Source: Flavobacterium sp. ASW18X
GTDB taxonomy: Bacteria > Bacteroidota > Bacteroidia > Flavobacteriales > Flavobacteriaceae
Length of the DNA stretch: 64,000 bases
Direction: 5' to 3'
NCBI RefSeq assembly: GCF_005144745.1
Contig: NZ_SWKK01000015.1
Location: 1 to 64,000, forward strand
In this document: in pieces, positions 8,403 to 15,972 of the stretch
How positions within the stretch are numbered: the stretch's first letter is position 1
How the letters are laid out: each line of letters starts with the position of its first letter
Program-made: the position numbers and the translations under genes
Notes under the pieces: generated by a model
Told to the model about the DNA's origin: nothing
The model's input: the letters and a program-made list of their open reading frames with translations, nothing else
Databases searched by the model: none

Positions 8403-8732
8403 TTAAGCTTCTATACGTACAGGTACAGTATAGTATCTACCTTCTACAACGTTTTGCACGTCTACTTTTTGGTAGTTTAATCTGCCTTTTACAAAGCTTT
8501 CTAAAGCAGCATCTGCAGTTTCTACAGATAATACTACAATTTCACCCTCCGCATTAATTGTAAATTTTACGTTTGCCGTTAAATCTTTTTCAATTTTAAA
8601 AGAATTGCCCTCTAACATGGAATGGATTTCTCCAGAAAGTTGTTTTGCAACCTTGGCAGGTTCTGTAGTGTTTGCACTTGCGGTTACAACAAATAAAAAT
8701 GCTGCTGCTAAAAATAAACTAACTCTTTTCAT
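8403..8732 (-). CDS. Small exported protein, conserved in flavobacteria, function unknown
   Basis: Starting at the ATG at 8732 the protein has 109 residues: signal peptide 1-21 (MKRVSLFLAAAFLFVVTASA) and a mature domain of about 88 residues that ends in YYTVPVRIEA. The mature part (VKFTINAEGEIVVLSVETADAALESFVKGRLNYQKV) has the layout of a TonB-C-like alpha/beta fold, where a beta-strand pair is followed by a helix and a strand with a basic tail. That suggests a periplasmic protein of the TonB C-terminal/energy-transducer superfamily without a membrane anchor, but this is inference. It is a single gene with its own terminator. Confidence 0.6.
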   Translation of the reverse strand: MKRVSLFLAAAFLFVVTASANTTEPAKVAKQLSGEIHSMLEGNSFKIEKDLTANVKFTINAEGEIVVLSVETADAALESFVKGRLNYQKVDVQNVVEGRYYTVPVRIEA

Positions 8733-9089
8733 GATACATTCGTTTTTATGTGATTGATAATTTGATGAATATGCTAAAAAGACGACCAAAAAATTAGATT
8801 GTTACAATGAAATTCAATTTTAACATAATTTTCTAATCAGCTCTATAGTGCATCAATTTCGAAGTCAAAATTAATAGCCATTCAGCCATCAGAAAAATGG
8901 AAAAGCGCTAATTAATACAACTTTAAATTTGGTAACAGTTTGCTAAAATTAGCGGAAGTTAATAACCAGAATATGTGATTTAGAAGGAAAAAATACAATT
9001 GGCAATATTTAACTAATTATTGATGCCTTGGATAAATAAACACTGCATAAAATGTAACAAAAAGTAAGAAAAGCCTTAAAAAACAAAAA
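8733..9089. other. AT-rich intergenic stretch without a recognisable gene
   Basis: About 360 bases between the start of the small exported protein gene and the sucC terminator. Both strands hold only open frames of fewer than 20 codons without start context. No tRNA, riboswitch-like structure or clear promoter was seen. It must contain the promoter for the gene at 8403-8732, but no TAnnTTTG match is well placed. Confidence 0.5.
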
Positions 9090-9116
9090 CGGGTAATGTT
9101 ACCTAAACATTACCCG
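9090..9116 (-). terminator. Terminator after sucC
   Basis: Perfect 11-bp stem CGGGTAATGTT/AACATTACCCG with a 5-base loop, followed on the minus strand by a T-rich tract (TTTTTGTTTTTT). Confidence 0.85.
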
Positions 9117-9141
9117 CTTTAACATATACTTTAGACATTAG

Positions 9142-10335
9142 TTACGCCAATACTTCTTTTACTTTATCTGCAGCTTCTTGGAACTGTACTGCAGAATGCA
9201 CTGCTAAACCAGAATTATCTATAATTTCTTTTGCTAATTCTGCATTAGTCCCTTGTAAACGAACAATAATTGGTACTTGAATGCTGTCTCCCATGTTCTT
9301 GTACGCGTCTACCACACCCTGCGCTACACGGTCACAACGCACAATACCTCCGAAAATGTTAATCAGTATCGCTTTAACATTAGAATCCTTAAGGATGATT
9401 CTAAATGCCTCTTCTACTCTTTTAGCATCAGCAGTACCGCCAACATCTAAGAAGTTAGCTGGTTCACCACCCGCCATCTTAATTAAATCCATAGTAGCCA
9501 TTGCCAAACCAGCACCATTAACCATACAGCCTACGTTACCATCTAAGTCTACGTAGTTAAGACCAACAGCTCTAGCCTCTACCTCTACGGGATTTTCTTC
9601 CCTAAGGTCTCTCATTTCTGCATACTGCTTTCTTCTGTATAATGCATTATCATCAATGGTAACCTTGGCATCTACCGCCATGATTTTATCGTCAGATGTT
9701 TTAAGTACAGGGTTAATCTCAAACATACTAGAATCACTTTCTACATATGCTTTATATAAGGCAGAAACAAATTTTACCATTTCTTTAAAAGCTGTACCAG
9801 ACAAGCCTAAGTTAAAGGCAATCTTTCTAGCTTGGAAAGGTAAAAGACCTGTTGCAGGATTTATTTCTTCTGTAAAAATAAGGTGCGGTGTCTTTTCTGC
9901 TACCTCTTCAATATCCATACCACCTTCTGTAGAATACATAATCATGTTTCTACCAGTGCCTCTATTTAAAAGTACAGACATGTAAAACTCACTGGTTTCA
10001 CTATCTCCAGGATAGTAAACATCTTCTGCTACCAAAACTTGGTGTACTTTTTTACCTTCTGCAGAGGTTTGCGGTGTCACCAAATTCATGCCGATGATGC
10101 TACCTGCCAACTCTTCTACCTCTTTAAGGTTTTTAGCCAACTTAACACCACCACCTTTACCACGACCACCAGCGTGGACCTGCGCTTTTATTACGTGCCA
10201 ACCGGTTCCGGTCTCTTCTGTTAATTGTTTTGCGGCATCAACGGCTTCTTTTGCATTGTGTGCTACAATACCACGTTGTACCCTTACGCCAAAACTTGCT
10301 AATATCTCTTTGCCTTGATATTCATGAAGGTTCAT
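9142..10335 (-). CDS. sucC: Succinate-CoA ligase (ADP-forming) subunit beta
   Basis: The beta subunit of succinyl-CoA synthetase, the substrate-level phosphorylation step of the TCA cycle. At 397 residues it has the usual length. It begins with MNLHEYQGKEIL. The ATP-grasp domain (about 1-240) carries the glycine-rich HAGGRGKGGGVKLAK. The C-terminal CoA-ligase domain contains FLDVGGTA and NIFGGIVRCD, which contact the phosphohistidine of the alpha subunit. sucD is not adjacent, which is usual in flavobacteria. The gene is monocistronic, with a TATTTTTG element upstream and a strong terminator. Confidence 0.97.
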   Translation of the reverse strand: MNLHEYQGKEILASFGVRVQRGIVAHNAKEAVDAAKQLTEETGTGWHVIKAQVHAGGRGKGGGVKLAKNLKEVEELAGSIIGMNLVTPQTSAEGKKVHQVLVAEDVYYPGDSETSEFYMSVLLNRGTGRNMIMYSTEGGMDIEEVAEKTPHLIFTEEINPATGLLPFQARKIAFNLGLSGTAFKEMVKFVSALYKAYVESDSSMFEINPVLKTSDDKIMAVDAKVTIDDNALYRRKQYAEMRDLREENPVEVEARAVGLNYVDLDGNVGCMVNGAGLAMATMDLIKMAGGEPANFLDVGGTADAKRVEEAFRIILKDSNVKAILINIFGGIVRCDRVAQGVVDAYKNMGDSIQVPIIVRLQGTNAELAKEIIDNSGLAVHSAVQFQEAADKVKEVLA

Positions 10336-10362
10336 AGGTGTATCCTGTTAAATTTTAGAAAA

Positions 10363-10370
10363 CAAAAATA
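10363..10370 (-). promoter_or_regulatory. -7 element of the sucC promoter
   Basis: Minus-strand TATTTTTG (TAnnTTTG), 27 bases before the sucC ATG. No TTG at the ideal -33 spacing. Confidence 0.4.
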
Positions 10371-10444
10371 GGAAACCAAGACCTGAATTAATAATTAAAT
10401 TGAAATAATTGACTTGCGTTTAGTACTAAATACCTTAGCACGGT

Positions 10445-11086
10445 CTATTTAAGTCCATAATCTTTAAAATCTAACGGGTCAAAATTTTTAAAATGCCCAT
10501 TCATTTCTATCACCATTTTAGTATGGTCAATTTTTTTGAGCACTGCTATGGTGTCTTCCAAATGCGAATTTAGAAAACGTAATCTATCGGTTTCTCTATT
10601 CATTTTTAACAAACTAAACTCTTGCTCAAAAGACAAGCCCATTTTGTGAGCAAAAGCATAGCTATTAAATTTATCAAAAGGCACGGGCGGAAAAGCAACC
10701 TGCATTAATTTGTATAATAGTCTAATCTTATCGTATACTTTTTTTCTTTCTGCAGCAGTAGCATCATAAATAGTTTCTAAAAACTCTACCACACCCCCTG
10801 CATACAAACGGTCTTCCATATTTGGTTCAAAGCTTTTCACTTTAAATACTTGTCTAGCAACACAAAGCACATCCATTTCCCCTCCATCATAAGTGTTTAC
10901 AACCTCAACTAATTGCACCTCTGTACCATAATGCATTTCTTTATTGTGATATACCGGAATCCCAAACGTAATCGCTTCTTTACGGCAATCTTTTATAAGT
11001 TGTTGGTAACGCTCCTCAAACACATGAATAGGCACAGTTTCACCTGGAAAGAAAATTGATTTTAAAGGAAAGAAAGGCAGTCTCAT
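10445..11086 (-). CDS. Lon N-terminal (substrate-binding) domain protein
   Basis: A 213-residue cytosolic protein consisting of the LON substrate-binding domain alone (PUA-like beta fold at about 1-110, helical bundle after that) without the AAA+ or protease parts of Lon. The family hallmark LPFFPLKSIFFPGETVPIHVFEERYQQLI is at the N-terminus. Such stand-alone proteins are widespread; the role is unproven, probably binding unfolded or tagged polypeptides. The gene is divergent from lysA. Confidence 0.85.
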   Translation of the reverse strand: MRLPFFPLKSIFFPGETVPIHVFEERYQQLIKDCRKEAITFGIPVYHNKEMHYGTEVQLVEVVNTYDGGEMDVLCVARQVFKVKSFEPNMEDRLYAGGVVEFLETIYDATAAERKKVYDKIRLLYKLMQVAFPPVPFDKFNSYAFAHKMGLSFEQEFSLLKMNRETDRLRFLNSHLEDTIAVLKKIDHTKMVIEMNGHFKNFDPLDFKDYGLK

Positions 11087-11190
11087 ACAGCTTAAATATT
11101 ATCAAAAATAATACGGAAAGCGTTCACCTCCAAAACAGCTTGTTGCATTTACAACAAATTGTGTTATTTATTTATTTTGCTTGTGATTTT

Positions 11191-11221
11191 TTGTCGTACA
11201 AAAGGTATTATTATAGCTTTG
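11191..11221 (+). promoter_or_regulatory. Promoter of lysA
   Basis: TTG at 11191-11193, a 20-base spacer and TAGCTTTG at 11214-11221 match the Bacteroidota vegetative promoter (TTG-N19/20-TAnnTTTG). The ATG follows 14 bases later, giving a very short leader. Confidence 0.65.
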
Positions 11222-11235
11222 ACTAAAATCGACAA

Positions 11236-12477
11236 ATGAAAGCTACAGATTTACTAAACATTGCAAAGGAACACGGCGCTCCAGTGTACGTGTATGATGC
11301 GGAGAAAATTACTGCCCAATACAGTAGATTAACAAGTGCATTTAAGGCAGTTCCACAATTACGATTAAATTATGCTGTTAAGGCATTATCCAATATTTCC
11401 ATTTTACGTCTAATGAATTCTCTTGGTAGCGGTTTAGATACCGTTTCTATTCAAGAGGTGAAATTAGGACTTTTGGCTGGTTTTAAACCGGAATCTATTA
11501 TTTACACCCCCAATGGCGTTTCTTTAGAAGAAATAGAAGAGGCGGCAGCACTAGGGGTTCAAATAAATATTGACAACCTTTCTATTTTAGAACAGTTTGG
11601 CAGTAAGCATCCAGATATTCCTGTTTGTATCCGTATAAATCCACATGTTATGGCTGGTGGAAATTCTAATATTTCTGTTGGTCACATCGATTCTAAATTC
11701 GGAATAAGCATTCACCAAATACCGCATTTACTACGTATTGTAGAACTAACTCAAATGAATATCAACGGTATCCACATGCATACTGGTAGTGATATTTTAG
11801 ATATTGATGTTTTCTTATACGCCTCTGAAATCTTATTTGACACCGCTAAAAACTTTAAAAATTTAGAATTTATAGATTTTGGTAGCGGCTTTAAAGTTCC
11901 TTACAAAAAGGGGGATATTGAGACTAATATTGAGGAATTAGGAAAAAAACTATCCAAACGATTCAATCAGTTTTGCAAAGAATATGGTCGCGATTTAACC
12001 TTGGCTTTTGAACCAGGCAAATTTTTAGTGAGCGAGGCGGGTTATTTTCTTGCTAAAGTAAATGTAGTAAAACAAACCACCTCTACCGTTTTTGCCAGCG
12101 TAGACTCAGGGTTTAATCACTTAATAAGACCGATGCTTTACGGTTCTAGCCACGAGATTGTAAACATAAGCAATCCTAAAGGCAAGGAACGCTACTACAG
12201 TGTAGTAGGTTACATTTGCGAGACGGATACTTTTGGCAGTAACCGCAGAATTAATGAAATATCTGAGGGTGATATTTTAGCTTTTAGAAACGCGGGGGCA
12301 TACTGTTTTACCATGAGTAGTAATTACAACTCTAGATACCGCCCTGCTGAAGTGCTTTGGTACCAAGGAAAAGCGCAGCTTATACGTGAACGAGAAACTT
12401 TTGATGATATTTTGAGAAATCAAGTAGATGTTAAGGACTTGTTCATGGCAGCACCTGCAGCCGTAGACGCAAAATAA
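11236..12477 (+). CDS. lysA: Diaminopimelate decarboxylase
   Basis: A PLP-dependent enzyme that converts meso-diaminopimelate to L-lysine, the last step of lysine synthesis. The 413-residue alanine-racemase-like fold has the PLP lysine Lys49 in NYAVKALSN, the PLP phosphate-binding region IDFGSGFKVPY, and the second-subunit motif CETDTFG, whose Cys contributes to the active site across the dimer. EPGKFLVSEAG is also typical. The start MKATDLL agrees with the family and with the promoter just upstream. It is a single gene; the downstream thioredoxin-like gene has its own possible -7 box. Confidence 0.96.
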   Translation: MKATDLLNIAKEHGAPVYVYDAEKITAQYSRLTSAFKAVPQLRLNYAVKALSNISILRLMNSLGSGLDTVSIQEVKLGLLAGFKPESIIYTPNGVSLEEIEEAAALGVQINIDNLSILEQFGSKHPDIPVCIRINPHVMAGGNSNISVGHIDSKFGISIHQIPHLLRIVELTQMNINGIHMHTGSDILDIDVFLYASEILFDTAKNFKNLEFIDFGSGFKVPYKKGDIETNIEELGKKLSKRFNQFCKEYGRDLTLAFEPGKFLVSEAGYFLAKVNVVKQTTSTVFASVDSGFNHLIRPMLYGSSHEIVNISNPKGKERYYSVVGYICETDTFGSNRRINEISEGDILAFRNAGAYCFTMSSNYNSRYRPAEVLWYQGKAQLIRERETFDDILRNQVDVKDLFMAAPAAVDAK

Positions 12478-12494
12478 TCTGGCATAATTTTCGT

Positions 12495-12502
12495 TAGTTT
12501 TG
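12495..12502 (+). promoter_or_regulatory. Possible -7 element for the thioredoxin-like gene
   Basis: TAGTTTTG fits TAnnTTTG, about 35 bases before the ATG at 12538. No -33 TTG at proper spacing, so weak. Confidence 0.3.
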
Positions 12503-12537
12503 ATATAGTCTGTAGACTACTTATCAAAATGATGGAT

Positions 12538-13047
12538 ATGAAAAATTGGATTTTTGCTATAACACTGCTTTTTACTTTTACAGTAAGTGCACAAGATATT
12601 GAATGGGTAAGTTGGGAAGAAGCAGTTGCATTAACCCAAAACAAAGGGAATACCAAAAAAGTTTTTGTAGATGTTTATACGGATTGGTGCGGCTGGTGCA
12701 AGAAAATGGACAAAGACACTTTTCAGAATCCAGAGGTGGCCGCTTACATGAAAGAAAACTTTATCATGGTTAAATTTGATGCCGAAGGAAAAGACCCAAT
12801 TGAATACCAAGGAAGAACATTTAAATTTGTCCCCTCTGGAAGAAAAGGATACCATGAGCTAGCTGCTGCCTTATTACAAGGAAGATTAAGCTACCCAACC
12901 GTAGTATTTTTGGACCAAGAATTAAAGATGCTTTCTCCTGTTCCGGGTTACCAGAAAGTGGAACCGTTTATGCAAATAGCTAAATATTTTGGTGAAAACA
13001 TCTACAAGGAAAAAGATTGGAAAACCTATGCCGGTGTCGGTAAATAA
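12538..13047 (+). CDS. Exported thioredoxin-fold protein (CGWC active site)
   Basis: Signal peptide 1-18 (MKNWIFAITLLFTFTVSA), then a thioredoxin-like domain of the DUF255/thioredoxin_7 type. The active site is WCGWCKKMDKDTF, with Cys51 and Cys54 counted from the ATG at 12538, and the cis-Pro region is LSYPTVVFLD. About 169 residues in all. Predicted periplasmic thiol-disulfide exchange. Two more Met codons lie in frame just upstream (12529 and 12532); the chosen one gives the cleanest signal peptide. Followed by a strong bidirectional terminator shared with guaB. Confidence 0.85.
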   Translation: MKNWIFAITLLFTFTVSAQDIEWVSWEEAVALTQNKGNTKKVFVDVYTDWCGWCKKMDKDTFQNPEVAAYMKENFIMVKFDAEGKDPIEYQGRTFKFVPSGRKGYHELAAALLQGRLSYPTVVFLDQELKMLSPVPGYQKVEPFMQIAKYFGENIYKEKDWKTYAGVGK

Positions 13048-13060
13048 AATACCCAAACAA

Positions 13061-13088
13061 AAAAAGGCGACCAGTTGGTCGCCTTTTT
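13061..13088. terminator. Bidirectional terminator between the thioredoxin-like gene and guaB
   Basis: Perfect 12-bp stem AAAAAGGCGACC/GGTCGCCTTTTT with a 4-base loop; flanking A and T runs serve both strands. Confidence 0.9.
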
Positions 13089-13110
13089 TTGTTTTATTAA
13101 ATAGTGAGTT

Positions 13111-14583
13111 CTATCTACTATAATTAGGACTCTCCTTGGTAATAGTAACATCATGCGGGTGACTCTCTGCAATACCGCTAAATGTAATTTTCACGAACTT
13201 ACCAGAATCTTGTAGGGTTGCAATATCCTTTGCCCCACAATAGCCCATACCGGCTCTTAAGCCACCAATAAACTGATGCATACTTTCCATAAGCTCGCCT
13301 TTGTAAGGTACACGCCCCACAATACCTTCTGGAACTAGCTTTTTAATATCATCCTCCACATCTTGGAAATAGCGGTCTTTACTACCCTCTTTCATAGCTT
13401 CTACAGACCCCATTCCACGGTAGCTCTTAAATTTTCTACCTTCGTAAATAATAGTTTCTCCTGGAGATTCCTTGGTACCCGCCAATAATGAACCTAACAT
13501 TACCGTGTCTGCACCAGCTGCAATTGCTTTAGGAATATCACCTGTATATCTAATTCCACCATCAGCAATAACCGGAACTCCACTGCCCTTAATAGCTGCT
13601 GCAACTTCTAACACTGCAGAAAACTGAGGAAAACCAACCCCAGCTACAACACGTGTAGTACAAATAGAACCTGGGCCAATTCCTACTTTAACTGCATCCG
13701 CACCTGCTTCTACCAAATAACGAGCTGCTTCTGCCGTGGCAATATTACCTACAACAACATCTATTTGTGGATAGGCTTTCTTTACCTCTTTTAATACATT
13801 TACCACACCTTTAGTATGCCCATGAGCCGTATCTATTATAATAGCATCTACACCAGCTTTTACTAAAGCACCTGCACGGTCTACAGCATCTGGTGTAACC
13901 CCTATGGCTGCCGCTACACGCAGCCTACCATATTGATCCTTATTAGCTATAGGTTTTTGGGTAAGTTTGGTAATGTCCCTGAAAGTAATAAGCCCTACCA
14001 GTTTATAGTTTTCGTCTACAACGGGTAGCTTTTCAATCTTATTTTCTTGCAAAATATCTTCAGCTTGGTCCAAGGTAGTACCAACACCTGCTGTTACCAA
14101 GTTTTCAGAAGTCATCACTTCAGAAATTGGTCTATTGTTATTTTTTTCAAAACGTAAATCTCTGTTGGTTACGATACCTATTAATTTACCTGCATCGTCT
14201 ACTATAGGTATACCCCCTATACTATGTTCTTTCATAGCTGCTTTAGCGTCCTTAACCAAAGCATCTTGTGGTAAGGTTACCGGATCTAAAATCATTCCGC
14301 TTTCTGCTCTTTTAACCTTTCTTACCTTGAGTGCTTGCTGCTCAATAGTCATGTTCTTGTGTAGCACACCTATACCTCCTTCTCTGGCCATGGCAATTGC
14401 CATCTTAGACTCGGTAACCGTGTCCATAGCAGCAGATACCACTGGTACGTTGATAGCTATGTTACGAGAAAATTTAGAGGTGATGTCTACTTCTCTAGGA
14501 AGTACTTCTGAGAAGGCGGGTACTAAAAGTACATCATCATAGGTTAAACCTTCGCCAACTATTTTGTTTTGGTGAAATTCCAT
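13111..14583 (-). CDS. guaB: Inosine-5'-monophosphate dehydrogenase
   Basis: NAD-dependent oxidation of IMP to XMP, the committed step of GTP synthesis. 490 residues, a normal length. The TIM barrel is interrupted by two CBS domains (about 95-210). The catalytic Cys lies in [11 protein letters not shown] near 305, and the phosphate-binding motifs [10 protein letters not shown] and MLGSLLAGT are present. The flap motif is [12 protein letters not shown]. The start [22 protein letters not shown] matches the family. A well-formed promoter lies upstream; the gene is convergent with the thioredoxin-like gene. Confidence 0.97.
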   Translation of the reverse strand: MEFHQNKIVGEGLTYDDVLLVPAFSEVLPREVDITSKFSRNIAINVPVVSAAMDTVTESKMAIAMAREGGIGVLHKNMTIEQQALKVRKVKRAESGMILDPVTLPQDALVKDAKAAMKEHSIGGIPIVDDAGKLIGIVTNRDLRFEKNNNRPISEVMTSENLVTAGVGTTLDQAEDILQENKIEKLPVVDENYKLVGLITFRDITKLTQKPIANKDQYGRLRVAAAIGVTPDAVDRAGALVKAGVDAIIIDTAHGHTKGVVNVLKEVKKAYPQIDVVVGNIATAEAARYLVEAGADAVKVGIGPGSICTTRVVAGVGFPQFSAVLEVAAAIKGSGVPVIADGGIRYTGDIPKAIAAGADTVMLGSLLAGTKESPGETIIYEGRKFKSYRGMGSVEAMKEGSKDRYFQDVEDDIKKLVPEGIVGRVPYKGELMESMHQFIGGLRAGMGYCGAKDIATLQDSGKFVKITFSGIAESHPHDVTITKESPNYSR

Positions 14584-14606
14584 TGCAATTACGGATTAAT
14601 TGCGTG

Positions 14607-14635
14607 CAAATATACCACAATAAATAGGACTACAA
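14607..14635 (-). promoter_or_regulatory. Promoter of guaB
   Basis: On the minus strand: TTG (14633-14635), an 18-base spacer, and TATATTTG (14607-14614), about 23 bases before the ATG. Confidence 0.6.
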
Positions 14636-14670
14636 TAATTTACATGACGTTAATCGATTTATTATTAATT

Positions 14671-14693
14671 TTATTTAGACTTATTATAAATAA
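14671..14693. promoter_or_regulatory. Fur-like dyad, copy 1 (upstream of the DUF6686-like gene)
   Basis: A 23-base near-palindrome TTATTTA-N9-TAAATAA. The 30-base stretch 14667-14696 is identical at 29 positions to 22327-22356, upstream of the iron operon. Here it overlaps the -33 region of the promoter whose -7 box is TATATTTG at 14698-14705, a position suited to repression. That the binding protein is Fur is inference from the neighbouring iron genes. Confidence 0.6.
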
Positions 14694-14697
14694 TAAA

Positions 14698-14705
14698 TAT
14701 ATTTG
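14698..14705 (+). promoter_or_regulatory. -7 element of the DUF6686-like gene
   Basis: TATATTTG (TAnnTTTG), 22 bases before the ATG at 14728 and immediately next to the Fur-like dyad. Confidence 0.5.
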
Positions 14706-14727
14706 AGGAGAATTAAATTGCATTAGT

Positions 14728-15078
14728 ATGAAATGTCCTTCTTTACAAATACTTAATACAACAGCACACGGCAGATTTACGTATTGCCATAACAGCAAGC
14801 TTTTTCAATTTGTGTTTAATAATTTGTGTTTTGAATTGTATGAGTGGGAATTACGTACGTTTATTGAGTATTTATATGATATAGATGTATTGTATTGGGA
14901 ACAACAGTTGCAAGCCTATCCACATGATAGAAAAATACCTATCTCTGTGGGTAAGAGTCATTTTATTATTTTAATGAAACGAACGGAAATCCTTGAACTC
15001 AAGGAACTTCTTTCTCCTGCTCCAAAACATCGTATACTTACATCTCAAGAAATAGATTATTCTTTAGAATACAACTAA
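14728..15078 (+). CDS. Small conserved protein, DUF6686-like
   Basis: A 116-residue cytosolic protein without signal peptide. The layout (HGRFTYCHNSKLFQFVFNNLCFELYEWELRTFIEYL at the N-terminus, then KIPISVGKSHFIILMKRTEILELKELL) fits the small flavobacterial family catalogued, as I recall it, as DUF6686. No function is known. A Fur-like dyad sits on its promoter, and the identical dyad controls the nearby iron-uptake operon, so an iron-responsive role is plausible. The gene is monocistronic, ended by the hairpin at 15105-15135. Confidence 0.65.
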   Translation: MKCPSLQILNTTAHGRFTYCHNSKLFQFVFNNLCFELYEWELRTFIEYLYDIDVLYWEQQLQAYPHDRKIPISVGKSHFIILMKRTEILELKELLSPAPKHRILTSQEIDYSLEYN

Positions 15079-15104
15079 ACCTTTGTTCTCATTTATGGTT
15101 TGGC

Positions 15105-15140
15105 AGAAGGCGGCATTGGTATTTGGCCGCTTTCTTTTTT
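15105..15140 (+). terminator. Terminator after the DUF6686-like gene
   Basis: 10-bp stem AGAAGGCGGC/GCCGCTTTCT (one G-T pair) with an 11-base loop, followed by T6. Confidence 0.75.
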
Positions 15141-15182
15141 TAATCAATCTAAATATATATAACTGTTTTACAGCTATTTATA

Positions 15183-15213
15183 TTGATTCCACTCTTTAAT
15201 GCTAGTACCTTTA
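15183..15213 (+). promoter_or_regulatory. Promoter of the tandem Cys/His protein gene
   Basis: TTG at 15183-15185, a 20-base spacer and TACCTTTA at 15206-15213 (one mismatch to TAnnTTTG), 24 bases before the ATG. Confidence 0.4.
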
Positions 15214-15237
15214 AGTGAAACTTAAAAAAGAAATGTT

Positions 15238-15483
15238 ATGCCTATAAGATTAGCAAATAATTGCGTTAACTGTACCAATTACCAAAATGACCATACCTGT
15301 ACACAACACCATACTAAAGTTACGGAAAGACACACGTGTGATAGTTTTAATATGCAACAAGCGCTAAAGATGAATATGACCTGCGGTACATGCTCAAGAT
15401 TTAATACGCCATCCTGTGCACACCCTGCAAAAGCAGCTCCAGAGATGAGTTGCTCCAGTTGGGCACCACAAGCAATGGCTTAA
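15238..15483 (+). CDS. Small tandem zinc-finger-like protein, unrecognised family
   Basis: An 81-residue protein with ten cysteines that is built from an internal duplication. Repeat 1 is C9-x2-C12-x8-C21-x2-H24-x9-C34-x2-F37. Repeat 2 is C49-x2-C52-x7-C60-x1-H62-x9-C72-x2-W75. The spacing suggests two small zinc-binding knuckles, each closed by an aromatic residue. There is no signal peptide, so it is probably cytosolic, with a possible role in nucleic-acid binding or metal sensing/storage. I do not recognise the family. It has its own promoter and a terminator shared with the iron operon on the other strand. Confidence 0.65.
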   Translation: MPIRLANNCVNCTNYQNDHTCTQHHTKVTERHTCDSFNMQQALKMNMTCGTCSRFNTPSCAHPAKAAPEMSCSSWAPQAMA

Positions 15484-15490
15484 TACTAAA

Positions 15491-15513
15491 AAAGGGAGGT
15501 TTTACCTCCCTTT
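15491..15513. terminator. Bidirectional terminator between the zinc-finger-like gene and the iron operon
   Basis: Perfect 10-bp stem AAAGGGAGGT/ACCTCCCTTT with a 3-base loop. Confidence 0.85.
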
Positions 15514-15517
15514 CTCT

Positions 15518-15961
15518 TTATTTTAATTTTGTTCTGGCTTCTTTAGCCCAACTTATTAAAGTTTCTACATCTGCCTCAGACATGCTACCATGCAACCATG
15601 TATAAGAACTTTCTGGCATATGCCCTTCTTCTACTTCTTCAATTAGCTCGTCCAGTTTGTGGTCCTTTTTCTTTACCTCCCATTGAGACCAATCAGATAC
15701 GTTAAAATGCTCTTTGCCTTCTTCCACATGATTGGCAATCATGTAAGATATTGGTGCCACTTCTGCATACCAAGGGTAAATAGTATTATTGCTATGACAA
15801 TCGTAACAGTTTTGTCTTAGAATGGTTTTTACTGCTGCATTCGGCATCGTTTCTGCCTCAAATGCTGCTACAACATCGCCTTCTGCTGTATTTTTATCTG
15901 GTCTGTAAAATTGCATCGCAATAAATACAATTAAAAGTGCTAGCGCTATTTTTCTAAACAT
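15518..15961 (-). CDS. Haem-binding domain protein (CxxCH), last gene of the iron operon
   Basis: 147 residues: an N-terminal membrane anchor or uncleaved signal (about 4-18) and a c-type haem attachment motif CYDCH at 52-56, in the context RQNCYDCHSNNTIYPWYAEVAPIS. That context is diagnostic for the haem-binding domain family of Bacteroidota (Haem_bd). It should face the periplasm. It follows the TonB receptor by 11 bases and is the last gene before the terminator. A redox role, such as ferric reduction or electron transfer during iron uptake, is plausible from the context but unproven. Confidence 0.85.
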   Translation of the reverse strand: MFRKIALALLIVFIAMQFYRPDKNTAEGDVVAAFEAETMPNAAVKTILRQNCYDCHSNNTIYPWYAEVAPISYMIANHVEEGKEHFNVSDWSQWEVKKKDHKLDELIEEVEEGHMPESSYTWLHGSMSEADVETLISWAKEARTKLK

Positions 15962-15972
15962 GATTGGTTATT

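Noticed and set aside
8733-9089. Possible small RNA or micro-protein in the 360-base gap before sucC
   Set aside because: Open frames are at most 18 codons, none resembles the micro-protein family, and no paired structure or promoter was seen.
13061-13088. Perfect inverted repeat as a possible mobile-element end
   Set aside because: It lies between two convergent genes and has the A/T-run layout of a bidirectional terminator; no target duplication or transposase is near.
15142-15160. A third Fur-like site in the spacer before the zinc-finger-like gene (AATCTAAATA)
   Set aside because: Only half of the dyad is present; the other arm and the spacing do not match.
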